A DNA stretch of 50,032 bases from positions 1-50,032 of the forward strand of contig NZ_ATUH01000003.1 of NCBI RefSeq assembly GCF_000420105.1. The letters are read 5' to 3'. Numbering within the stretch: position 1 is the first letter of the stretch; each line of letters opens with the position of its first letter. The DNA is from Metamycoplasma orale ATCC 23714. Its GTDB lineage: Bacteria; Bacillota_I; Bacilli_A; Mycoplasmatales; Metamycoplasmataceae. The notes under the pieces were generated by a model. The model was not told the DNA's origin and made no database searches. It saw nothing but the letters and a program-made list of their open reading frames with translations. Positions 9,322 to 16,927 of the stretch are shown piece after piece. Both the position numbers and the translations under genes were made by a program.

Positions 9322-10177
9322 TTTTACTCCTTAATATTTCATTTATGCGGCCATAAAAAACTTTGGTAAACTTAACATTTCCAAAATTAATTAGACCATA
9401 TGCAATTATTTGGTTATCAAACAAAAATAAATAATTTTCATTTTTGTTTTTTAATTTATCAAAATAAATTTGCTTTTTTTGTTCAATATCGTTTAGATAT
9501 TTAACATTTAAGTTTAATAATGATACATTAAAAATCAAGGAATAGTCATTAATTTTTTCATTTTTTTTACCAGCTAAAGAGATATTCCCTATTTTAGTTC
9601 TAATTAGCGACGTAACAATAGCATCGGTTTTTAAACTAAGTCCAATATCATGAATTAATGATCTTATATATGTTCCTTTAGAAACTAAACATTTAATTTT
9701 AAATGTTTGCTTTTCATAATTAAAATCTAAAAGTTCTAAATTAAATATTTCAATAGCTATTTTATTTAATTTGACTTCTTTATTTTCTCTAGCTAATTTA
9801 TATGCTCTTATTCCGTTAATTTTTTTAGCTGAAAATTTGGGAGGGAGTTGTTCTTTTATATTCTTAATTATATTAAGAGTTTCTAATAATTCTTCTTTAG
9901 TAACTTTTTTTGAATTTTTTAATTTAATTATTTCTTCGCCTTCATCATAACTTTCAGAGAAATAATGAAGTTTAGCTTTTACTATATATTCTTTATTAGC
10001 TGAAAAAATATATTCAAGCATTTTAGTATCATCATTAGAAGCAACAACCAATAAACCTTCTGCTAAAGGATCTAAAGTTCCGCAGTGTCCTATTTTTTTA
10101 ATATTGTTTTCCTTAGCAAACTTTTTAATTGCATTAAATGATGAAATACCTTTTTCTTTATATAACTTATAAAACAT
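9314..10177 (-). CDS. truB: tRNA pseudouridine-55 synthase TruB
   Basis: The protein has 287 residues. The N-terminal FYKLYKEKGISSFNAIKKF and the catalytic segment GHCGTLDPLAEGLLVV (the Asp in TLDP is the catalytic residue) identify TruB, which makes pseudouridine in the T-loop of tRNAs. VSKGTYIRSLIHDIG is the second family signature. It lacks an obvious full PUA domain, as other short mycoplasma TruBs do. The start at 10177 follows AAGGAGA. It is the first gene of the truB-HAD-ribF group. Confidence 0.95.
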   Translation of the reverse strand: MFYKLYKEKGISSFNAIKKFAKENNIKKIGHCGTLDPLAEGLLVVASNDDTKMLEYIFSANKEYIVKAKLHYFSESYDEGEEIIKLKNSKKVTKEELLETLNIIKNIKEQLPPKFSAKKINGIRAYKLARENKEVKLNKIAIEIFNLELLDFNYEKQTFKIKCLVSKGTYIRSLIHDIGLSLKTDAIVTSLIRTKIGNISLAGKKNEKINDYSLIFNVSLLNLNVKYLNDIEQKKQIYFDKLKNKNENYLFLFDNQIIAYGLINFGNVKFTKVFYGRINEILRSKND

Positions 10178-10233
10178 TATTTCTCCTTATGCTTATTTTA
10201 AAAAACTAATTTTTAAAATAAAATAACTTTTAT

Positions 10234-10239
10234 ATTATA
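10234..10239 (-). promoter_or_regulatory. -10 box, truB operon promoter
   Basis: TATAAT on the minus strand lies 57 bp before the truB start, between the tRNA terminator and the gene. No convincing -35 is visible, as is usual in mycoplasmas. Confidence 0.5.
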
Positions 10240-10273
10240 GTAATTAAATTTTTCATAAATTAAAAAAAATAAA

Positions 10274-10292
10274 AAAGCAACATTGTTGCTTT
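10274..10292 (-). terminator. terminator of the tRNA-Thr/tRNA-Leu transcript
   Basis: The stem AAAGCAAC / GTTGCTTT with a three-base loop is followed on the minus strand by a long T-rich run, just past the tRNA-Leu 3' end. Confidence 0.8.
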
Positions 10293-10304
10293 GTCTTAAA
10301 CATA

Positions 10305-10390
10305 TGGTGTTCGAGAAGGGACTTGAACCCTTACGCGATAAAGCATTAGTGCCTAAAACTAACGTGTCTGCCAATTTCACCACTCGAACA
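10305..10390 (-). tRNA. tRNA-Leu (anticodon UAG)
   Basis: The cloverleaf begins TGTTCGAG and ends CTCGAACA plus an encoded CCA. The anticodon loop TTTAGGC gives UAG. A long variable arm, the T-arm sequence GGTTCAAGTCC and a length of 86 with CCA fit a class II Leu tRNA. Confidence 0.93.
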
Positions 10391-10466
10391 TGGTGCCGTT
10401 TATAGGACTTGAACCTACGACCTACTGATTACAAGTCAGTTGCTCTGCCAACTGAGCTAAAACGGC
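10391..10466 (-). tRNA. tRNA-Thr (anticodon UGU)
   Basis: The acceptor GCCGTTT pairs with AAACGGC, discriminator A and encoded CCA follow. The anticodon loop CTTGTAA gives UGU. It directly precedes tRNA-Leu with no gap. Confidence 0.93.
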
Positions 10467-10532
10467 CTGTTTATAAAAACAATATTATTATATAGAGAAT
10501 TTTATTTTTTTTAAAATTTTTTTAATGAAATA

Positions 10533-10555
10533 AAAAAGATCATTACGATCTTTTT
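10533..10555 (-). terminator. terminator within the tRNA cluster
   Basis: The stem AAAAAGATC / GATCTTTTT with a five-base loop lies after tRNA-Val on the minus strand, followed by T's. It divides the cluster into two transcripts, or attenuates the downstream pair. Confidence 0.75.
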
Positions 10556-10569
10556 GGCGATTTAACAAA

Positions 10570-10646
10570 TGGTGGAGAATGAGGGGCTCGAACCCACGAC
10601 CCTTGCCTTGTAAGGGCAATGCTCTCCCAGCTGAGCTAATTCTCCA
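10570..10646 (-). tRNA. tRNA-Val (anticodon UAC)
   Basis: The acceptor TGGAGAA pairs with TTCTCCA, CCA is encoded, and the anticodon loop CTTACAA gives UAC. The T-arm GGGTTCGAGCCCC is standard. The first base pair is U-A, as seen in some mycoplasma Val tRNAs. Confidence 0.92.
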
Positions 10647-10722
10647 TGGTGACCCTAGCGGGACTCGAACCCACGCATGTATGGATGAAAACCATATGTG
10701 TTAACCACTTCACCATAGGGCC
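10647..10722 (-). tRNA. tRNA-Glu (anticodon UUC)
   Basis: The acceptor GGCCCTA pairs with TAGGGTC (one G-U pair), discriminator A, encoded CCA. The anticodon loop TTTTCAT gives UUC. Confidence 0.92.
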
Positions 10723-10727
10723 AAATA

Positions 10728-10802
10728 TGGCGCCGACTATTGGGTTCGAACCAACGACCAACTGGTTAACAGCCAGCTGCTCTACCGCTGAGCTAAGTCG
10801 GC
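10728..10802 (-). tRNA. tRNA-Asn (anticodon GUU)
   Basis: The acceptor GCCGACT pairs with AGTCGGC, discriminator G, encoded CCA. The anticodon loop CTGTTAA gives GUU. Confidence 0.92.
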
Positions 10803-10882
10803 AACATAATTTGCTATATTATTATAACTAAAAAAAGATATTTTTTCAAATTTTCTAAATTTTTTTAGGGTGTTATTACAAA

Positions 10883-10959
10883 TGGTGCTGATTAGAGGGA
10901 TTGAACCCCTGACCCATTGATTACGAATCAATTGCTCTGCCAACTGAGCTAAATCAGCA
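10883..10959 (-). tRNA. tRNA-Thr (anticodon CGU)
   Basis: The acceptor TGCTGAT pairs with ATCAGCA, and CCA is encoded. The anticodon loop TTCGTAA gives CGU, for codon ACG. It is the first tRNA of the cluster, 80 bp before tRNA-Asn. Confidence 0.9.
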
Positions 10960-11069
10960 AAAATTTTACATAACAAAATTATTTTATACAAAAAACCCAC
11001 TTTTAATCAAAATTAACAAAAAAATATTTTCAAAAAAATTTATCTTTTTTTACACATCCTGAAAATATA

Positions 11070-11078
11070 TGGTAGAAT
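11070..11078 (+). promoter_or_regulatory. extended -10 promoter of the mraZ division operon
   Basis: TGGTAGAAT is a TGn extended -10 box 27 bp before the mraZ start. Initiation would fall just before the first TGGGA repeat, so a bound regulator would block the promoter or the ribosome site. Confidence 0.65.
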
Positions 11079-11089
11079 AAGAGTGATAG

Positions 11090-11114
11090 TGGGAGGAAAT
11101 GGGAATGTTTGGGA
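11090..11114 (+). promoter_or_regulatory. MraZ box: three TGGGA repeats, 10 bp apart
   Basis: TGGGA occurs at 11090, 11100 and 11110, exactly one helical turn apart. Known MraZ operators are TGGGN repeats separated by 5 bp, which fits exactly. The array overlaps the ribosome binding site and the start codon of mraZ, so it predicts autoregulation of the whole cluster. Confidence 0.85.
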
Positions 11115-11545
11115 AATTTAACAGAAGCATCGATGAAGCAAACAGATTAGTTGTTCCAGCCAAAATTTTAAAAGAATTGGGACAAACTTTCTTTGTTACA
11201 ATTGGCCTTGACAAATCACTTGTATTAAGAACACAAGACGAATTTGAAAAGTTAAAAGAACGTTTGGAATCAAATAATCAGCTCGATAAAGAAGTTAGAA
11301 ACCTAACAAGAATAATTTTTGCAAATACTGAAGAATTAACTTCAGACAAAGTTGGAAGAATTATTATCCCTAAATATTTACTCGATAAAGCCGCTATCAC
11401 AAAAGAAGTTGTTTTCATAGGTTCTGGAAATAAATGTGAACTTTTTGCAAAAGAAGTTTATGAAGAAAATGAAAGAAAATATGAAAATGAGGAAAGTCTT
11501 GATATTCTAGCAGAAAAACTACTTGAAAAAGGAGTTAAGCTATAA
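11105..11545 (+). CDS. mraZ: transcriptional regulator MraZ
   Basis: This 146-residue protein has two tandem AbrB-like swapped-hairpin repeats: FNRSIDEANRLVVPAKILKELG at residues 4-25, and TSDKVGRIIIPKYLLDKA in the second half. MraZ controls the division and wall cluster; in mollicutes only the division genes remain. I prefer the ATG at 11105 (MFGKFN) to the one at 11099, because GGGAGG lies 8 bp upstream of the former and only about 2 bp from the latter, and MraZ proteins begin MF. Its stop overlaps the rsmH start. Confidence 0.93.
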   Translation: MFGKFNRSIDEANRLVVPAKILKELGQTFFVTIGLDKSLVLRTQDEFEKLKERLESNNQLDKEVRNLTRIIFANTEELTSDKVGRIIIPKYLLDKAAITKEVVFIGSGNKCELFAKEVYEENERKYENEESLDILAEKLLEKGVKL

Positions 11546-12441
11546 AACATATACCAGTACTTTTAGATGAGGTTATTGAAAATTTACATATAAAAGAAAA
11601 TGGTATATATATAGATTTAACGCTAGGACGCGCAGGGCATAGTAAGGAAATACTAAAAAGATTAAAAAATGGGACATTAATTTGTTTTGATAAAGATATT
11701 GAAGCAATTAATGAAAGCAAAGACTCTTTAAAATCTTCAAATTCTAAAGTAATTCTAATTAAATCTGACTTTAGATTTATATTAGATGAACTTAAAAAAC
11801 TAAATATTACTAAAGTTGATGGTATTTTAGCTGATCTTGGAACTTCTAGTCCTCAATTGGATAACACCGATAGAGGATTTAGTTATAAAGAAAATGCTAA
11901 GTTAGACATGAGAATGGATCTATCATCACCATTAAAAGCGTCAGATATACTTAATAATTACTCTGAAGAACAAATAGATAAAATTTTATACAAAAACGCT
12001 GATGTAAAGTTTTCTAGAAAAATTGCGAAAGCCATTGTAGAAAATAGACCATTTGATTATTCAAATAAATTAGTTGAATTATTAAGAGATATTTTGCCAG
12101 CTAAAGTTGTAAGAGAAAAAAATCCTGCAAAACAAGTTTTTCAAGCACTTCGTATAGAAGTTAATGATGAACTTAATTCTATTAAGGAAATGTTGGATTC
12201 TTTACCACAATTAATGAATAAAGATGGAAAAATTCTCATAATCACATTCCATTCAAAAGAAGATTATTTAGTTAAAAAATTTTATCAAGATCTTAATTAT
12301 GTTGATCCCATAAAAGCTAAACTTCCAACTTTTGATGAAAATAAAAGTTGAAGTCAAAAAATCATTTTCCCTAGCAAAACGGAAATTGAAACTAATAAAA
12401 GAGCCAAAAGTGCAAAATTAAGGGTTATTACAAAATTGTAA
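11542..12441 (+). CDS. rsmH: 16S rRNA (cytosine-1402-N4) methyltransferase RsmH, AUA start
   Basis: RsmH (MraW) N4-methylates C1402 of 16S rRNA. The 299-residue protein begins KHIPVLLDEV after its first residue, with the AdoMet region YIDLTLGRAGHSKEIL, DGILADLGTSSPQLD and IITFHSKED, all family landmarks. There is no ATG, GTG or TTG near the N-terminus. The frame is closed by a TAA two codons upstream, so the only start that keeps the conserved N-terminus is ATA at 11542. It is spaced 7 bp from GGAG and overlaps the mraZ stop (ATAA). The 3' end is 1 bp from the next start. Confidence 0.92.
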
Positions 12442-12442
12442 A

Positions 12443-13591
12443 ATGAAAAGAACTATTATTACTACTTTAAAATTTTTTGATAGTTGCCTTGAAATCGAAG
12501 CTGTTGAATACACTTCAAAAGGTATTTTTCCAATTTTCTTAAATAGTATTGATAGTAAAAACACCTCTGATCTTGAACAAAAAGGTTTTATTAGAGATTC
12601 AAAAATAGCCATTGAAAAACTAATTAAAGGAAAAATTACTGAATTAATAGTGATAGTTTCTAATAAAAAAGAAATCGAATTAAAAACTTCACTTTATAAT
12701 TTCGAATTCTCATTAAAACAATTTAAAAATACATTTTGTGGCAAAGATGTCGATACACTTTTAAATAAAGACTTTAAAAAGAATTCAAAATATATTATTG
12801 ATTCAGTATTGGTTAATCAAAAAACAGTAAATGATAAATTATATGTTGTTAAATCAATTACTACAATTAGTAATGATTTCTATAACAAAATAGTAGAATT
12901 TACTTCTCAAAACAAATTAAATATCGCAAAAATAATGACTTTTGATTTTACTAGATCACAAAATTTCAATACTAACAAATCATTATTTATTGACATATAC
13001 AAAAATGTTATAAGTTTAAATTACTTCTCAAAGAACATATTAACTAAAAGTGAAATATTAGAAGTTGGACTCAATGATGTGTCTAAACATTTAATTGAAA
13101 ATAATTTCGTACAAAACACCTCAGATGCATATATGATTGTAAAAAAATTATTGTCAAACAATTTTAATAACATATTAATTGATGGAAAGATAATTTCAAG
13201 TGAAACACTTAAATTATTAATGAATAGCTTCTATGACGATATTTTTAGTTCAATTAAAAAATACATAGCAAATAATAAAATGGCAAATGGTAAAAACCAA
13301 TTGACAATTAATTTATTTGTTAAACCAAATGATGCTCTTTACGAATGTAATTCATATAAAGAACTTATAAAAGATGAAAATTCAATAATTATGAATGTTG
13401 TTCCAGCAACAAATAATTTTGATGTAATAAGTTCAGAAATGAATGGAATTATCAGAATAATAACTAATATGGAATTATCATCACAAATATCAATGAATGA
13501 AGAAAAGTTACTAACTACTGAAACTTTTGTGGTTGATACTACAATGTTAAGAAATAGTAAATCATTTAAAAGAAAAGTATTATACATTTAA
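12443..13591 (+). CDS. divergent FtsA-like protein
   Basis: This 382-residue protein lies between rsmH and ftsZ, the position of ftsA in division clusters. It shows a weak actin-fold outline. GFIRDSKIAIEKLIK resembles the FtsA segment at the start of the SHS2 region. SLFIDIYKNVISLNYFSKN followed by EVGLNDVSKHLIENNF and DAYMIVKKLLSNN resembles phosphate-2, the GG-iT-dIa helix and the AExIK helix. ATP-binding glycines are poorly kept, and no C-terminal amphipathic membrane helix is evident, so it may not bind ATP or membrane as FtsA does. It starts 1 bp after the rsmH stop without a good Shine-Dalgarno, which points to coupled translation. Confidence 0.6.
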   Translation: MKRTIITTLKFFDSCLEIEAVEYTSKGIFPIFLNSIDSKNTSDLEQKGFIRDSKIAIEKLIKGKITELIVIVSNKKEIELKTSLYNFEFSLKQFKNTFCGKDVDTLLNKDFKKNSKYIIDSVLVNQKTVNDKLYVVKSITTISNDFYNKIVEFTSQNKLNIAKIMTFDFTRSQNFNTNKSLFIDIYKNVISLNYFSKNILTKSEILEVGLNDVSKHLIENNFVQNTSDAYMIVKKLLSNNFNNILIDGKIISSETLKLLMNSFYDDIFSSIKKYIANNKMANGKNQLTINLFVKPNDALYECNSYKELIKDENSIIMNVVPATNNFDVISSEMNGIIRIITNMELSSQISMNEEKLLTTETFVVDTTMLRNSKSFKRKVLYI

Positions 13592-13657
13592 ATATTTAAT
13601 TAATATATAATTAATTATTAACGAGTTTTATAATTAATTTTATTAAGGAGAACTAAT

Positions 13658-14809
13658 ATGAGCGATTATACCACAGAAGAATTATATAATCCAGTTGCTA
13701 ACATTAAAGTTATTGGTGTTGGTGGCGGTGGAAATAATAGTATTAAAACTTTAGTTGGAACTAAATTAGATGGACTTGAATTTATAATAGCTAATACCGA
13801 TAAACAAGTTTTAGAACAATTTGATAAACCATTAAGATTACAATTAGGCGATAAAAAAGGTTTAGGCGCAGGTGCAAAGCCTGAAATAGGTAGAGCAGCT
13901 GCACTAGCAAGTGCTGATGACATTAAATCAAGATTAAAAGGTGCGGATTTAGTTATAATAACAGCAGGAATGGGCGGGGGAACCGGAACTGGTGCTTCTC
14001 CTATAATTGCTAAAATAGCAAAAGAATGTGGCGCTTTAGTAGTTGCCATAGTAACTACACCATTTGAATTTGAAGGACCAAAACGTACTAAAATTGCGAA
14101 CGATGGAATGCAAGAATTAATAAATAATGTTGATTCATATATTATTATTTCTAATAATAAACTCCTTATGCAATATGGTAATGTTTCTTATAAAGATGCA
14201 TTTGTTTGTGCAAATAATGTACTTAAACAAACAATTAGAACTTTAATTGATGTTATTGCTGTTCCAGGGATTATTAATTTAGACTTTGCTGATTTAGAAA
14301 CTATTATTAAAAATAGTGGTGAAGCAGTTGTTGGAATCGGTTCAGCTTCAGGACAAGACAGGGCAATTAAAGCAATTACTGCTGCAATATCTTCTCCTAT
14401 TTTAGAATCTTCAATAGTAGGCGCAACAGATGCAATTGTTTATTTTATCGCAAGTAAACAAGTTACATTGAATGAAATTCAAAGTGCTTTAAAAGCTATG
14501 CGTGAATTAGTTGGGCAAGATATTAATATTATCTTCGGCCTAACAAACACAACAAGCGAAGAAAGCGAAAAATTAGGCGAATTATTTGTGTCTGTTATCG
14601 CAACTGGTTTAAAAGAAAATGCCCCTAAAAATCCTGCCGATATTCAAAAAGAAATTTCTAAAGGATTATCTAAGACTAAAGGCATAGAATTTGAGAATGC
14701 TAAGACCAAGGAAGCCTTAATTGGCAACCCTTACATTCCAAGTGACTTTGCACAATCAGGTGCAAACAATGTTAACGATGATTTAGCAGATATTTTTAAC
14801 AAAATGTAG
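13658..14809 (+). CDS. ftsZ: cell division GTPase FtsZ
   Basis: The protein has 383 residues. It shows IKVIGVGGGGNNSI (GTP-binding N-terminus), the tubulin signature GMGGGTGTGASP at about residues 104-115, the T5/T6 loop segments, and NLDFADLETII of the T7 synergy loop (catalytic Asp). The C-terminus is short and ends in an acidic DDLADIFNKM rather than the usual FtsA/SepF-binding peptide with LRKR, which agrees with the altered FtsA-like partner. It has its own AAGGAG site after a 66-bp gap and is followed by a terminator. Confidence 0.97.
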   Translation: MSDYTTEELYNPVANIKVIGVGGGGNNSIKTLVGTKLDGLEFIIANTDKQVLEQFDKPLRLQLGDKKGLGAGAKPEIGRAAALASADDIKSRLKGADLVIITAGMGGGTGTGASPIIAKIAKECGALVVAIVTTPFEFEGPKRTKIANDGMQELINNVDSYIIISNNKLLMQYGNVSYKDAFVCANNVLKQTIRTLIDVIAVPGIINLDFADLETIIKNSGEAVVGIGSASGQDRAIKAITAAISSPILESSIVGATDAIVYFIASKQVTLNEIQSALKAMRELVGQDINIIFGLTNTTSEESEKLGELFVSVIATGLKENAPKNPADIQKEISKGLSKTKGIEFENAKTKEALIGNPYIPSDFAQSGANNVNDDLADIFNKM

Positions 14810-14854
14810 ATGATGTAAGAAATTGACATTTAATTAAAAATCTACTTTATCATG

Positions 14855-14880
14855 AAGGGAAAACTATCAAGTTTTCCCTT
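14855..14880 (+). terminator. rho-independent terminator of ftsZ
   Basis: The perfect stem AAGGGAAAAC / GTTTTCCCTT with a six-base loop is followed by TTGTTTT. It ends the division operon. Confidence 0.85.
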
Positions 14881-14901
14881 TTGTTTTAATTAGCAGTAAT
14901 T

Positions 14902-14935
14902 AAAAATGAACCTACTATTTTATAGGTTCATTTTT
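14902..14935 (-). terminator. terminator of the DDAH-like gene, probably bidirectional
   Basis: The stem AAAAATGAACCT / AGGTTCATTTTT is flanked by T's on both strands. It lies between the converging ftsZ and DDAH-like genes. Confidence 0.75.
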
Positions 14936-14951
14936 TTAAGTTTATAAAATA

Positions 14952-15809
14952 TTATTTTTTATCTAATGTTCTAAATCTTAATGATAAGCAGCTAAGTCCA
15001 CCATCAAGTTTTCTAAATTCACTAGTATCACAAGTAATAACTCTATAAATACCCAAATCTTGAATAGCTTTTAAAGTTTTTGGATATCCTTCAGGTACTA
15101 TAACAGTTTCGTTAACTCAAATACAGTTTGCTGCATAAGCTTCATCAGCAGGAACTACAATTTTATTAAATGAATCAAATGTTGGATAGTTAACAAATTC
15201 ACCTGTAATTAATAAGTTATTGTGTTCAAGATAGTTAACTCCTGATTTAAGGTGTAACATTTCTGTCATTGGCACAGGAATTAATTTCTTACCAATTTTT
15301 GCTAATATATTGTGGAATTGTCTAATTCCATCACGGTTAGTTCTTTCAGACATACCAATGTAGTATGTATCTCCAACCATCATAACATCCCCACCATCAA
15401 CTGTTCCGGGAGCTTCAATTTTTGCAATGTGTCCTTCATCAAAATATTTCTTTAATGCTGGAAGCATTTCAACTTTTTCTCCATTACGTGTTTTTGCCCC
15501 TGGGTTAGTTAAAATAGCTAGTTCACCAGGAATAATAACAGCAGCATCTTCTACGAAGCATGAGTCTGGGTATTTTTCGTTTAAAGGTAATACCGTTATA
15601 TCAACACCACAAGTCTTTAATTTTTCAATATAATCTTTGTGTTGTTTTTTAGCAAGTTCATAATCTGGATGTAAGCCAGCTGATGAAATACCATTTACCA
15701 TAGCAGCACATGGTGTTTTAACAATAATGCTATTAAATTTATTTTTTAAAGGTTTTTCGCATGATTTGCAGCAATCTTTGCAATCATTACATTTTTTACA
15801 ATTACACAT
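14952..15809 (-). CDS. DDAH-like amidinohydrolase with Cys-rich N-terminus
   Basis: This is a 285-residue member of the arginine-modifying (pentein) superfamily, closest to dimethylarginine dimethylaminohydrolase, which makes citrulline and dimethylamine. The triad context is present: SCFVEDAAVI (substrate-binding Glu-Asp), TVDGGDVMMVG, MLHLKSGVNYL (catalytic His) and DGGLSCLSLRF (nucleophile Cys). It is far shorter than arginine deiminase (about 400 residues). The first 17 residues hold seven cysteines (2, 4, 7, 10, 13, 14 and 17), a possible metal-binding tail not expected in this family. The start at 15809 follows AAGGAG, and an extended -10 is 71 bp upstream. The true substrate could be another guanidino compound. 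Confidence 0.8.
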
Positions 15810-15879
15810 ATTTTTCTCCTTAAATATAGAATGTTTTTATTAATATATAGCATATTTTTAACAATTTGCTATATTAATA

Positions 15880-15885
15880 ATTATA
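15880..15885 (-). promoter_or_regulatory. extended -10 promoter of the DDAH-like gene
   Basis: TATAAT on the minus strand is preceded by TGG, a TGn extended -10. It lies 71 bp before the start of the gene. Confidence 0.6.
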
Positions 15886-15987
15886 CCACTTACATAATAT
15901 AAAGGTAAATTAGAAATATTAGATTTATATAAAAAAAATGCATAACCATAAATTTAAATTTAAAAGTTAAAATTTTATTTTACTGTG

Positions 15988-15993
15988 TATAAT
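15988..15993 (+). promoter_or_regulatory. -10 promoter of the phase-variable methyltransferase pair
   Basis: TATAAT, preceded by TGTG, lies 51 bp before the methyltransferase ATG. It is divergent from the DDAH promoter about 100 bp away. Confidence 0.55.
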
Positions 15994-16043
15994 AATTAAA
16001 ATATACTTATTTATCTTATTTTTTGTTTTAAAAGGTGATTAAA

Positions 16044-16918
16044 ATGATTAAAAATAATATCAAAATAGATAACAACGAGAGAGAGAGAGAGAGAGAGAGC
16101 AATCTCAATTAGAATCTAATCTTTCAAATAAAACAAAAAATAAATTAACACATAATAATAAAAACAAAATTGTAGTTTGAGCATTATTTGATGATGCTGC
16201 ATCATCATATAAAAATGGTATTAAACAATATTTTAATAAAAATAGTGACAACTTAAAAATTGAAGTTCACTCAATAGGAATTAATGATATTAAATTTGCT
16301 GAATCACAATATTATTTTTATCATCAAATTGATTTATCTATAACTAATTTTTTGCTAATAAAACAATTGTCTGCTTTACCAAAACCAGACATTATTTTAG
16401 CTTCGCCTCCTTGTGAATCTTGATCAGGAGCAGATTGCAATGGGAAAATAACTCGTTCAATTTCAAGTGAAGGTATATGGGAAGTAAAAAATAAACAATA
16501 TTATGATGAAAGAAATAAAACTTGCCATCCTGTAAAACGTAGGTTTTTTGAACAAAAAGAGCGGGGCAGATTAGTAGGAGAATGTACAATTGGTGGAACT
16601 ATAACAATTATCGATTATTTTAAACCTAAAGTTTGAGTAATTGAAAACCCAGCAACATCTAAAATATGAGAATTTCAAAAAAATCATTGGAACTTTAATA
16701 ATGCTTATATTAATAAAACATATTATTCTGCATATGATGAAAACTTTAGTTTAAAACCAACAATATTTAAATCTAATATTAAGTTAGATTTAAAAAAAGA
16801 ACATAAGAAAAGTAATAATGAGCACATGGCTTTAGGTAGTTATTTAGTGCGAAGTTTAATACCTAAAGAACTTGTTAAAGATATAATCGAACAAAGCTTA
16901 GAAAAAATTAATATTTAA
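16044..16918 (+). CDS. phase-variable DNA (cytosine-5)-type methyltransferase, OFF in this sequence
   Basis: The start at 16044 (AAAGGTGATT upstream) leads through IKNNIKIDNN into a GA repeat read as alternating Glu-Arg, then stops at TAG 16110-16112, making a 22-residue peptide. In the +2 frame the remaining protein is open from the repeat to TAA 16916-16918. Losing one GA unit, or gaining two, joins both parts (290 residues with one lost). The body has ASPPCESWS (Pro-Cys catalytic loop of C5 methyltransferases) and WVIENPATSKIW (the ENV/ENP motif), with a diverged AdoMet motif (VVWALFDDAASS). The target-recognition part is small, as in phage-type enzymes. No alternative start lies in the downstream frame. 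It is followed after 9 bp by the DUF262/DUF1524 gene. Methylated base and target site are unknown. Confidence 0.78.
16077..16099 (+). repeat. (GA)11.5 dinucleotide repeat, phase switch
   Basis: Twenty-three bases alternate G and A without interruption, inside the 5' coding part of the methyltransferase. A 23-nt tract leaves the gene out of frame; 21 or 27 nt would put it in frame. Confidence 0.92.
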
Positions 16919-16927
16919 GGGTTTAAT

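Noticed and set aside
10646..11000. Short reading frames across the tRNA cluster on both strands
   Set aside because: They overlap well-formed tRNAs with encoded CCA ends; they are not protein genes.
13666..14049. Minus-strand frame of 127 codons inside ftsZ
   Set aside because: It is a mirror of the glycine-rich FtsZ codons, has no ribosome site and no family likeness.
14952..15809. Arginine deiminase
   Set aside because: At 285 residues it is too short, and the triad spacing fits DDAH better; arginine deiminases are about 400 residues.
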